Part shown: positions 44,909 to 51,814 of the stretch, one piece after another
Numbering within the stretch: position 1 is the stretch's first letter
Layout: each line of letters starts with the position of its first letter
Assembly (NCBI GenBank): GCA_902493795.1
Contig: CABUQZ010000007.1
Location: 10,509 to 74,508, forward strand
Source of the DNA: an uncultured Clostridium sp.
GTDB lineage: Bacteria > Bacillota_I > Bacilli_A > RF39 > UBA660
Direction: 5' to 3'
Length of the DNA: 64,000 bases
The notes under the pieces: generated by a model
What the model was told of the DNA's origin: nothing
Seen by the model: only the letters and a program-made list of their open reading frames with translations
The model's database searches: none
Translations under genes and position numbers: made by a program

Positions 44909-45699
44909 AATGTAAACGTTTTAAATATTTTAAAATATTCACTATTATCATCAGGACCTTCAATACCAATGTAATGAGTATTGCCATCTTCTGCTTCAAA
45001 GCACCAAACATATAGCCATATTTTATCTTTCTCATAATATCCTGATACTTGATATGCATTATAATTTGATATTTGAATTCTTGCTCCTTGAAGATCTTTT
45101 ACTCCTTCTTTACTTAGCTGCGCTGCAACTGCTTTAGCGTAAGTTTCAGCACCTACCTCACTAGTTGCCATAGCATCTAGAGTAATAATATATTTAGCAT
45201 CTTCACTAGAATATTGCAATCCACGAACAGCATTAACATCTTGAAATTTAACCCATTCTTCAGGTATTTCAACATAACCTAAAGTGTTGTTTCCAACCGT
45301 TTTAGTTGTTTTTTCTTCAACAGGTGGATTTTCTTTAACGTCATTATTATCTTTTCCATCACTATCGCTTGTATTAATAATAATTATAGTAACAATAATT
45401 ACTATAACAAATACAATAAAAGCAGCAATACCAATTAAAGCAGTTTTGCTAAGGTTAAATGGCGTCTTTTTCTTTTTATTGTTGTTTTGATAATTATATC
45501 CATAATTTTGATTATACTGTGGATATTGATTATTATAGTATCCATTTTGGTTATAATACTGACCATTTTGATTGTAGTATTGGCCATTATTGTAGTATTG
45601 TCCGTTGTAATAACCATTTTGGTTGCTATACTGTCCATTATAGTATTGACCGTTTTGATAAGGATAATTATTTTGATTATTCTTGTTACGTCTTCCCAC
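44899..45699 (-). CDS. Membrane protein with Asn/Tyr/Gln-rich cytoplasmic repeats and an exported domain
   Basis: This 266-residue protein starts with about 75 residues of low-complexity repeats (NGQYYNGQ, NQNGYYNN), followed by a basic KKKK stretch, one membrane span (TALIGIAAFIVFVIVIIVTIIII) and an exported domain of about 140 residues (TLGYVEIPEEWVKFQDV ... YFKIFKTFTLK). Prion-like, Tyr/Asn-rich N-termini of this kind occur in several Bacillota membrane proteins and may aid clustering. I use GTG at 45699, about 8 bases after aggag. No family is recognised. Confidence 0.65.
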   Translation of the reverse strand: MGRRNKNNQNNYPYQNGQYYNGQYSNQNGYYNGQYYNNGQYYNQNGQYYNQNGYYNNQYPQYNQNYGYNYQNNNKKKKTPFNLSKTALIGIAAFIVFVIVIIVTIIIINTSDSDGKDNNDVKENPPVEEKTTKTVGNNTLGYVEIPEEWVKFQDVNAVRGLQYSSEDAKYIITLDAMATSEVGAETYAKAVAAQLSKEGVKDLQGARIQISNYNAYQVSGYYEKDKIWLYVWCFEAEDGNTHYIGIEGPDDNSEYFKIFKTFTLKK

Positions 45700-45802
45700 A
45701 CACACCACTCCTATATTAAAAATATTACCACAATTATTAATAAGTTTCCATAAATATATAAAAAATATTTAAATATTTTACAAAGAAAAAAGAGCAGAGC
45801 TC

Positions 45803-46048
45803 TTATTTATTCTTAACTTTATTAAAAATTTGTTTAACTTGAGAAGCTTTTACATTGCTTACTTCATACCAACCATGCATAGTCATAGTATCATAAGTAT
45901 CAGCCTGATGAGTTAAAGTGTTAGATAATCCAGCATTTAAAAGTTCTCTAACATCTTGATTTGAACTTTCTAAAGTTCCATGAACATATACTTCTACAGT
46001 ACTTTTTAGAATTAGTAAATAGTTATCCATTAATTGTTGATCATTCAT
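45803..46048 (-). CDS. CotF-like spore coat protein
   Basis: An 81-residue helical protein that matches the Coat_F pattern: an N-terminal D-x-x-L-M-D-N-Y-L helix, K-S-x-V-x-x-Y near the middle of helix one, N-x-x-V-R-E-L-L and a helix around Y-E-V-S. CotF-like ferritin-fold proteins are part of the spore coat. ATG at 46048 has a 9-base gap to ggagg; ATG at 46054 is too close. Its start overlaps the end of the gene upstream (46041) by 8 bases, so the two are one operon. Confidence 0.65.
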   Translation of the reverse strand: MNDQQLMDNYLLILKSTVEVYVHGTLESSNQDVRELLNAGLSNTLTHQADTYDTMTMHGWYEVSNVKASQVKQIFNKVKNK

Positions 46049-46232
46049 TTGCATAGTCCTCCAATAAATTAATAAGCTCTACTTTGAAAGCAATATGTTC
46101 ATTAAGTTCTTCTTTCATAAATTCTTTTAATTCTTCATCTTGTAAATTATTTATTGTATCAGTTACTATTGCAATAATATTAGTTTCATGCCCAACGGCA
46201 TCTTCTACATATAACAATTCTTTTTGTGTCAT
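46041..46232 (-). CDS. Small CotF-like/helical partner protein
   Basis: A 63-residue, strongly acidic all-helical protein (TQKELLYVEDAVGHETNIIAIVTDTINNL ... ELNEHIAFKVELINLLEDYANE). The spacing of His, Glu and hydrophobic residues suits half of a ferritin-like helical bundle. It is coupled to the CotF-like gene downstream. The ATG at 46232 is behind gaggagg; the longer frame upstream has no site. In clostridial-type genomes pairs of such short coat proteins are common. Assignment is by context. Confidence 0.6.
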   Translation of the reverse strand: MTQKELLYVEDAVGHETNIIAIVTDTINNLQDEELKEFMKEELNEHIAFKVELINLLEDYANE

Positions 46233-46305
46233 ATTTTCCTCCTCACAAGTATTATTTACAAGAAAAAAATTTTTAAACATAAAAAAAGAAATATTTTAAA
46301 TATTT

Positions 46306-46968
46306 CTAATTGTTATAGTATTTTTTAACATCCTCATATATTCTTTCGATTTCATTAGTTGCATATCCAAATTCTTCTAACAATCCTAAAAGATAATCTT
46401 CATTGTAATGCTTTACAATGTAGTTGACATACAAAAGCCATCCATCAAAACAGTTAGATCCGTATAAAATATCTTCTAATGAATAGTCAAATTTAAGGGT
46501 AGAAATATCTTTCTGTTCACTATAATATTGGGCAATACCTTCAAGAATACATTTACAAGGTATTGGAAATTCCCTCAAATAACAATATTCAAAAGTTACA
46601 AAATGAATATATTCATGAAATAATGCTTTCAAATAATATGACATTACATTTAAAGAATCTTGTAATATATTTTTATGAGTTGTATTTTTGTAATCACGAA
46701 GAGATAAATAATAAATATTTCCTTTATATGAAGTAGTTCCAACATTCCATTCTGGAATAGGGGAATCATTATTTCTTATCTTTTGTAATGTTTCGTCATA
46801 TTCTTTTTTTGTAGGGATGATAAAGATATTTGCCTTTTTTTGAGGAACAAATCCAAATAATTTAAATATTGTTTTAGCATTATTATTAAGATAGTTTTCA
46901 ATAGATTTTACAAGTTCGAAGTCAGCTTCATCATATGAATAAATAGCGTAATTACCAATTAATTGCAT
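46306..46968 (-). CDS. Putative zinc metallopeptidase (HExxH)
   Basis: This 220-residue cytoplasmic protein has the HEYIH motif at residues 118-122, followed by Glu143 in ILEGIAQYYSE, which fits a gluzincin-type third metal ligand (HExxH plus a downstream Glu about 20-25 residues away). No signal peptide is visible, so it would act inside the cell. It has a good site (gaggttt) and its own promoter region. Substrate is unknown. It is the last chromosomal gene before the integrated element and is divergent from the small RNA gene. Confidence 0.65.
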   Translation of the reverse strand: MQLIGNYAIYSYDEADFELVKSIENYLNNNAKTIFKLFGFVPQKKANIFIIPTKKEYDETLQKIRNNDSPIPEWNVGTTSYKGNIYYLSLRDYKNTTHKNILQDSLNVMSYYLKALFHEYIHFVTFEYCYLREFPIPCKCILEGIAQYYSEQKDISTLKFDYSLEDILYGSNCFDGWLLYVNYIVKHYNEDYLLGLLEEFGYATNEIERIYEDVKKYYNN

Positions 46969-47056
46969 ATTAAACCTCCGTTATTATATAAAGATTATAT
47001 CATTATTAATAAAAAAATACTATTTAAATTATTGATAAACTTTTTGTTTAAATCAA

Positions 47057-47085
47057 TTGACATTTAGTTAATTCCATATTATGAT
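47057..47085 (+). promoter_or_regulatory. SigA-type promoter of the C-rich small RNA
   Basis: TTGACA at 47057-47062, a 17-base spacer and TATGAT at 47080-47085. Transcription should start near 47092, at the first base of a hairpin. Confidence 0.8.
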
Positions 47086-47091
47086 TAATGT

Positions 47092-47195
47092 GCATGATGA
47101 TAAAACATTATGCGTTTCACTCTTACGGACTTAATGTGAGAGTGTATTCAACCAAAACCCCCTGAGCCGGTCCTTAATTGGGCCGGTATTTTTTT
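47092..47195 (+). ncRNA. Candidate small RNA carrying the attachment site of the mobile element
   Basis: This non-coding stretch of about 104 nt follows a consensus promoter. Hairpin 1 is gcatgatg/cattatgc with loop ataaaa. Hairpin 2 is cactcttac/gtgagagtg with a nine-base loop. A single-stranded segment tattcaaccaaaaccccctga follows and contains the 18-bp att core. The terminator is gccggtcc/gggccggt with a T7 tail. The layout (stem-loops, C-rich single strand, terminator) is that of a Bacillota regulatory RNA that pairs with G-rich ribosome binding sites. The last hairpin comes from the inserted element. I do not recognise a named family. Confidence 0.72.
47148..47165 (+). repeat. Left attachment core (attL), 18 bp
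   Basis: The sequence tcaaccaaaaccccctga is repeated exactly at 62364-62381. It marks the left end of the integrated element and is the C-rich segment of the small RNA. Confidence 0.85.
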
Positions 47196-47241
47196 GCCCC
47201 AATTTATAAGGGTTTGTAGGGGATAGAATCCGTGATTTTTA

Positions 47242-47264
47242 TTTTAGGTACGATTTAGGTACGA
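47242..47264 (+). repeat. Left arm-type repeat pair
   Basis: Two direct copies of taggtacga with an 11-bp period. The same 23-bp block recurs at 62247-62269. It is a likely binding site for the arm domain of the integrase. Confidence 0.75.
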
Positions 47265-47345
47265 ATTTTCAATGTTTTTAAAGTCAAAACAAGGGTACTT
47301 TAATAAAAAATAGTATAATTATGATATAATTGTTGTGGTGATATA

Positions 47346-48122
47346 ATGCAAACTGAAAGAACTAAGGTTGATTGGTGCTTTAATAAAAAAGCTAAAGAGG
47401 TTGGATATTGGTATTATGTTAATGATTTGGTAACAAATATTTCTAAAAATGGAAACATTTATTCTTGCGATATAGATAAATATAATACTAGGGTTGAATT
47501 TTCCACTAACAGAAAAGAAGAAATTGATGACTTAGAGTGTAATTGTTCATTTTATGAAAATGAAGATAATTTTTGCCCACATGTTTATGCTTTAGTTTGC
47601 TATGCTTTTAAAGTACTTAAAAAATCAAGTGGATATAGTGTTAAATTATTAGAAAAGTATAAAAATATAAATATAAATAAAATCAAAAAAGAATTTGATA
47701 ATGGCAATATTGATTTAATGGATTTAGATATTTTAGGGTATAAATATGAAAGTTTGTTTCCTGATAGAAATAATGAACCGTTATTTGATAGATTGGATGA
47801 ATATATAGAGAGTATGCCAATGGAAGTGCTAGAAAAAGCTAAAAATCAAACTATTTTAGAAGGTGAAGATACAAGCATTTTAGACAAAGCTATTAAAAAT
47901 AAATTAGCGCAGCAAAAAAAATTAGAAGAACAAGAAAGACTAGAAAGAAAAAGAATGAGAAGAGCTATCTTTGCGGGATTTATAGATGGATTATTTAATA
48001 GTAGTAAAGGTAGTAAACAAGAACAAATAAATATATATGAAAAAGATTATGAACCATATCAATTTGAAGAAGAAGAATTAGAAGAAGATGATTATTATTA
48101 TGAAGATGATAATGAAAAATAA
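47346..48122 (+). CDS. SWIM zinc-finger protein of unknown function
   Basis: This 258-residue protein has a SWIM motif C-x-C-x9-C-x-H (CNCSFYENEDNFCPH, about residues 76-90). SWIM domains bind DNA or proteins and occur in Snf2-type helicases and plant transposase-like proteins. The rest is Lys/Glu-rich and ends in a strongly acidic Tyr-rich tail (EDDYYYEDDNEK). It is the first gene of the element, 80 bp inside the left arm repeats, with the site ggtg. The position suggests cargo. No catalytic domain is seen. Confidence 0.65.
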   Translation: MQTERTKVDWCFNKKAKEVGYWYYVNDLVTNISKNGNIYSCDIDKYNTRVEFSTNRKEEIDDLECNCSFYENEDNFCPHVYALVCYAFKVLKKSSGYSVKLLEKYKNININKIKKEFDNGNIDLMDLDILGYKYESLFPDRNNEPLFDRLDEYIESMPMEVLEKAKNQTILEGEDTSILDKAIKNKLAQQKKLEEQERLERKRMRRAIFAGFIDGLFNSSKGSKQEQINIYEKDYEPYQFEEEELEEDDYYYEDDNEK

Positions 48123-48176
48123 AATATGGTATAATTTTATTTTTTGTAGCATTATATAAAGAAATAAGGTGATTGT

Positions 48177-49118
48177 TTGAAGTCAAGTTGTAGATCATTA
48201 AAATTATCTATAGTATTAGGGGTATTTTTTATAATATCAACAATTATATTATCTATATTAAGTTTAAAATGTAGTAATGAAGTAATAGATATTATATTAA
48301 ATATTTCAATTGGGTTACTTGGAAGTACAATGGTGGCTTTATTGTTAAATATACCTGCGTATGATGTTTCAAAAAGGCAACTTTTAGAAAGATTTTGGCA
48401 CGAGAGTAGAAGGTTGATTTCAAGATTCAGCAAGATTGATTATTTATTTAATGAATATAATGAAGAAAATATAGTTAAATATATTAATGCATTAAATAAT
48501 AAAAAATGGACTGAGGTCTATAATCAATTAACCCCTGAAAATAAAATTGATTGTAAAGAAAAACAATACAAAAAACTTTTGGTAGATGAATATATTTTAA
48601 ATAATCCAGATTTAGAAAGTAAAATTTCAAAATCAGGATTAAAAACATTTGCTAATGAACAAGTGGATAAATATATAGAAAAATTCAGAAAAAAGGCTGA
48701 AATAGTCTTTAAACAATATATTAATTTAGCTAAAGAAAGCACAAAAGAAATGAATTTTATGTTGGGTGATATGCAATTTCTTTCTGGAAATAAACCTTAT
48801 GAAAAAATTCATAAAAAAATGTATCAACCATTATTCGATATGCTTGATAAAATAAAAGAACAAAGTTATCATTTTAATTTATATTTAGAGGGTCATGGAA
48901 ATGAAGCTGTATGTATAGAAAAAATTTTTGAATTACAAAAGCAATTGTTTAAATTAAAAATAGAAGAAAATGAAACTGTAAAAAATTATACTGTAATGGG
49001 AACTTTTAATGATAATATGTTGATAAATTTAGAAGAATTTAGAGCTGATATGTATAATATAGAACCTGAAAAACAAAATATACATCCTATATTATTTAAA
49101 AGTCATAAAAAAAGATAA
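48177..49118 (+). CDS. Membrane protein of unknown function, cargo gene
   Basis: This 313-residue protein has two membrane spans (about residues 5-27 and 40-62) and a long helical cytoplasmic region of about 240 residues with many Lys and Glu. Such two-span-plus-helical proteins sit in many phage-satellite cargo regions, and an abortive-infection type role is possible but not shown. The start is TTG at 48177, 5 bases after aggtg; no ATG fits. The last codon region forms the hairpin of the terminator of the convergent integrase, and the two stop codons touch. Confidence 0.55.
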   Translation: MKSSCRSLKLSIVLGVFFIISTIILSILSLKCSNEVIDIILNISIGLLGSTMVALLLNIPAYDVSKRQLLERFWHESRRLISRFSKIDYLFNEYNEENIVKYINALNNKKWTEVYNQLTPENKIDCKEKQYKKLLVDEYILNNPDLESKISKSGLKTFANEQVDKYIEKFRKKAEIVFKQYINLAKESTKEMNFMLGDMQFLSGNKPYEKIHKKMYQPLFDMLDKIKEQSYHFNLYLEGHGNEAVCIEKIFELQKQLFKLKIEENETVKNYTVMGTFNDNMLINLEEFRADMYNIEPEKQNIHPILFKSHKKR

Positions 49119-49134
49119 CTATTCCAAGTTATCT
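49106..49134 (-). terminator. Integrase terminator placed on the two converging stop codons
   Basis: The perfect stem agataact/agttatct with the loop attcca spans both stop codons. T7 follows on the minus strand only. Confidence 0.8.
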
Positions 49135-50222
49135 ATAATACTCACAACATTATCGAGGGCAGTACTGAACATATGAGAATATGTATTTAGTGTTTCCTCG
49201 ATTTTTGTATGTCCTAAAAATTTGGCAACTAATGTAACATTAGCTCCATTGTTAATTAATAATGAAGCACATGAATGTCTAAAGTCATGTAATCTTATTG
49301 ATTTCAATCCAGCTTTGTTTGCTATCAAAGTTCTTCTATCATATATAGTGGTATCACTAATAGGTCTTGCGTCAGATACAACAAAGAAATCATCGTTAAA
49401 GTTACAATATTCCTTTTTAGACTGCTCGTAGAGCATTTTAAGGTCGTTTAGAAGGACTTTTGTGATAGGAACAATGCGATAACTATCTTTTGTCTTTGTA
49501 TCCGAAAATTCGAACTTCGTGCGGTTATTTAACTGGGTAATTTGTTTGTTAACAGATAATACCTTTTTATCAAAATAAATATCTTTCCAAGTTAAACCTT
49601 TTAATTCACCTTTACGTAGTCCACAATAATAAAATATTTCAAATACACATTTCCATCTAAGATCATCTTCACAAGAAATAAACTTCTTAAACTCTTCGTA
49701 GTTATAGTAAGACATTTCTTTTCTTCTTTCGTTAGGATCTTGGAACTTTGTCATTTTATTATAAAAATTGTTAAAATTAAATCCATGCCATTTAACTCCA
49801 AAGTTAAGAATAGATCTAAGAAATTTATAAATATCATTTTTATATCGTAAAGATAAACCAGCTTTATTTATGTCTCTTTTCCATTGCTCAAATTGCATAA
49901 TGTTAAAATCTTTAATTTTTACGGGAAAGAAGCATTCAATATACTTTTCTTTATGATTATAACCACATAATGTAGTAGCTTTCATTATTTCATCATTATG
50001 CATTCTAAATTCATCATATAGATCTTTAAACGTCATATTATTATCTTCAACCTTATCAGTAGAAGTAACCATAAACATTCTTTCAGCATCAACAGCTTCT
50101 TTTTTAGTTGCAAACTTTTTTGATTTATATTGATCCGGTTTACCAAAAGAATCAGTATAATTTACTTTAAAATACCAACATCTACCATCTTTGGTAGCCT
50201 TTTTATCTTTATATATTGGCAC
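49119..50222 (-). CDS. int: Tyrosine integrase
   Basis: This 367-residue site-specific recombinase has an N-terminal arm-binding domain (DGRCWYFKVNYTDSFGK), a SAM-like core-binding domain and the catalytic domain. The catalytic residues are Arg in YCGLRKGEL, H-x-x-R in LHDFRHSC, His in KFLGHTKIEETL and the nucleophile Tyr in NTYSHM. It would recombine the 18-bp core. It has the phage Tn916/L5-like architecture. The ATG at 50222 is behind aaagga. A 20-bp motif in the leader is shared with the excisionase-like gene. Confidence 0.93.
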   Translation of the reverse strand: MPIYKDKKATKDGRCWYFKVNYTDSFGKPDQYKSKKFATKKEAVDAERMFMVTSTDKVEDNNMTFKDLYDEFRMHNDEIMKATTLCGYNHKEKYIECFFPVKIKDFNIMQFEQWKRDINKAGLSLRYKNDIYKFLRSILNFGVKWHGFNFNNFYNKMTKFQDPNERRKEMSYYNYEEFKKFISCEDDLRWKCVFEIFYYCGLRKGELKGLTWKDIYFDKKVLSVNKQITQLNNRTKFEFSDTKTKDSYRIVPITKVLLNDLKMLYEQSKKEYCNFNDDFFVVSDARPISDTTIYDRRTLIANKAGLKSIRLHDFRHSCASLLINNGANVTLVAKFLGHTKIEETLNTYSHMFSTALDNVVSIIDNLE

Positions 50223-50305
50223 AATTTACACGTCCTTTCTTGTGTAAATCCCCAATTAATGATATAATTATATACGAGAAATCTCCAAAATTATATTTAT
50301 TATAA

Positions 50306-50325
50306 TTATTAAAGTTTACCAGACT
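50306..50325 (-). promoter_or_regulatory. 20-bp motif upstream of int, shared with the excisionase-like gene
   Basis: Read on the minus strand it is agtctggtaaactttaataa. The same 20 bp occur on the plus strand at 51509-51528 just before the excisionase-like gene. Each copy points towards its downstream gene. Confidence 0.7.
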
Positions 50326-50349
50326 TTTTAATTAGGGATTTTTCATTTT

Positions 50350-50378
50350 GATCACTGTTCCAGCAGTGGTCTTTTTTT
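50350..50378 (+). terminator. Plus-strand terminator between int and the repressor gene
   Basis: The stem gatcactg/cagtggtc is followed by seven T on the plus strand only, although both neighbouring genes are on the minus strand. It could stop antisense transcription into the repressor gene. Confidence 0.65.
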
Positions 50379-51030
50379 ATATATATTTTCTTTTAACTTG
50401 TACTACAATACCAATAATTCTTAAGGACTCAAGTTCTAGAGTTCCTTTTAAATAAGTTTTAGGTTGAATGTTATCACTCATATTAAGTGGCATTACCATT
50501 ATTCCATCATTAATATGTATTAACTTTCTTATTTTTGCATAATCACTATCTTTTTCTAAAACACAATAGAAACCATCTTTATCCATTTTTTTGCATTCTC
50601 TAATAATTAAGCAATCATCTTTATGAAATTCAGGATCCATAGAATTATCATTCATTATTAATCCAAAATAACTTTGATGATTCTTTATCCATTCTGGAGG
50701 TATTAATTCTTCATCTATTTTAAATGCTTCGTTTTTTAAACACCAAACAGAATCTAAAAATAATTTTGAAAAAACATCAACTTTAACTACATCATCATAT
50801 AAAGCATCATCATCTTCATCAGTTATTTCTTCAATTAAATCAGATTTTTTAATATTAAAATAATCAGCAATTAAATTAATTTTTTCAACACGTGGGAATA
50901 TTCTACCTGTGCACCAATCTGTTAGGGTAGTGTATGGAATATTTAAACCTTCAGCAAGTTGTCTTCTTGAAACTTTTCTTTCTTTCATAATAGCTTTAAG
51001 GTTATTTATAAATATATCTCTACTATTCAT
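50377..51030 (-). CDS. CI-like phage repressor with S24/LexA-type peptidase domain
   Basis: This 217-residue repressor has an XRE helix-turn-helix (residues about 5-60: RRQLAEGLNIPYTTLTDWCTGRIF) and a C-terminal S24 domain with the catalytic Ser in MNDNSMDPEF and Lys in YAKIRKLI. It should cleave itself when RecA is activated, which would induce the element after DNA damage. It is divergent from the Cro-like gene, with operators between them. The start is ATG at 51030 behind agaggaggt. Confidence 0.92.
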   Translation of the reverse strand: MNSRDIFINNLKAIMKERKVSRRQLAEGLNIPYTTLTDWCTGRIFPRVEKINLIADYFNIKKSDLIEEITDEDDDALYDDVVKVDVFSKLFLDSVWCLKNEAFKIDEELIPPEWIKNHQSYFGLIMNDNSMDPEFHKDDCLIIRECKKMDKDGFYCVLEKDSDYAKIRKLIHINDGIMVMPLNMSDNIQPKTYLKGTLELESLRIIGIVVQVKRKYI

Positions 51031-51063
51031 ATTGTACCTCCTCTAATATAAGTATAACTTAAT

Positions 51064-51102
51064 TTACGAAAAGTTACAAGCAAAATTATGAAACTTTCGT
51101 AA
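51064..51102. promoter_or_regulatory. Repressor operators between the divergent promoters
   Basis: A near-perfect palindrome (ttatgaaactttcgtaa, 51086-51102) and a second site (ttacgaaaagttacaa, 51064-51079) lie between the minus-strand promoter (TTGTAA, 17 bases, TATACT) and the plus-strand promoter. A perfect form, ttacgaaaatatcgtaa, lies at 51486-51502. Confidence 0.7.
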
Positions 51103-51108
51103 TTTCTA

Positions 51109-51137
51109 TTTACAATTAAAAATTTTTGTAATATTAT
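51109..51137 (+). promoter_or_regulatory. Promoter of the Cro-like gene
   Basis: TTTACA at 51109-51114, a 17-base spacer and TATTAT at 51132-51137, adjacent to the operator palindrome. Confidence 0.7.
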
Positions 51138-51161
51138 TAAAATAGGAAGGAGGTTAAAATA

Positions 51162-51440
51162 GTGCAGGCTACGTTAAGAGCAATTCGTGTGCACTTAAAT
51201 ATGAGTATTGATGATGCTGCTAAGAAAATAGGTATACCAACAAGTAGATTAAGAGCAATAGAACAACACAAGACAATGCCTAGAATTCCTTTAGTAAAAA
51301 AGATGATGGAAGTATATGATGTAGATATTGATAGTATCTTATTTAATAATAAGGAAGATATAATAAAATTGCATCAATCAAGAACACGAAGAAAATTTAG
51401 ATGTAGTAGTAAAGAAGTAAATGAAGTATGTAGTAAATAG
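51162..51440 (+). CDS. Cro-like helix-turn-helix protein
   Basis: A 92-residue DNA-binding protein with an XRE helix-turn-helix (residues about 10-65: MSIDDAAKKIGIPTSRLRAIEQHKTMPRIPLVKKMMEVYDVDIDSIL) and a basic tail. The start is GTG at 51162 behind aaggaggt. Divergent orientation to the CI-like gene and the shared operators give it the Cro position in a lysis/lysogeny-type switch. Confidence 0.85.
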   Translation: MQATLRAIRVHLNMSIDDAAKKIGIPTSRLRAIEQHKTMPRIPLVKKMMEVYDVDIDSILFNNKEDIIKLHQSRTRRKFRCSSKEVNEVCSK

Positions 51441-51485
51441 AATTTTATATCATGCAGTATCGATATATTTTTTTATAATTCTAAG

Positions 51486-51502
51486 TTACGAAAATATCGT
51501 AA
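51486..51502. promoter_or_regulatory. Perfect operator palindrome upstream of the excisionase-like gene
   Basis: The sequence ttacgaaaatatcgtaa is a perfect 17-bp palindrome with the half-site ttacga of the 51064-51102 operators. Confidence 0.7.
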
Positions 51503-51508
51503 TTGAAG

Positions 51509-51528
51509 AGTCTGGTAAACTTTAATAA
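51509..51528 (+). promoter_or_regulatory. 20-bp motif upstream of the excisionase-like gene
   Basis: The sequence agtctggtaaactttaataa is an exact inverted copy of the int leader motif (50306-50325). It lies 6 bp after the operator palindrome. Confidence 0.7.
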
Positions 51529-51550
51529 GAAAATAGAAGGAGATTTAAAA

Positions 51551-51814
51551 ATGAAAAGCAAAACAATAATTCAAGCTGATGAGATGCTGGAGATACTAAA
51601 TAAGCAGTGGGCTACAATACAAGATATAATGAAAATAGGTGCGTTAGGTAGAAATAAAGCTAGAAACATAAAAAATGAAATAGAAAGAAATATAATAGAT
51701 CAAGGATTAAAACTTCCTAATAATTTAGTTCCAATGGAAAAGGTAATTGAATACTTTAAAATTAATCTGGATTTTTTAGTAACAATTAATAAATCAAAAA
51801 ATGGCGAAATATAA
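51551..51814 (+). CDS. Small DNA-binding protein, excisionase-like (DUF3173-like)
   Basis: This 87-residue basic protein has a probable helix-turn-helix (QADEMLEILNKQWATIQDIMKIGALGRNKARNIKNEI). The pattern is close to the DUF3173/excisionase-type proteins of integrative elements. The ATG at 51551 is used because agaaggag lies just upstream. The 14-base overlap with the replication gene suggests an operon. A shared motif with int supports a role in excision. The family call is by eye. Confidence 0.6.
   Translation: MKSKTIIQADEMLEILNKQWATIQDIMKIGALGRNKARNIKNEIERNIIDQGLKLPNNLVPMEKVIEYFKINLDFLVTINKSKNGEI

Noticed and set aside
45435..45753. Ile/Tyr-rich ORFs on both strands
   Set aside because: They are shadow frames of the Asn/Tyr repeats of the membrane protein at 44899-45699.
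47092..47195. tRNA or tmRNA gene as the integration site
   Set aside because: No acceptor stem, T-arm (GGTTCRANYCC) or CCA end is found; the stems do not fold into a cloverleaf, and a terminator follows the core directly.
47242..47264. Promoter or iteron origin at the taggtacga repeats
   Set aside because: The same block lies at both element ends near the cores, which fits integrase arm sites better than a replication origin.
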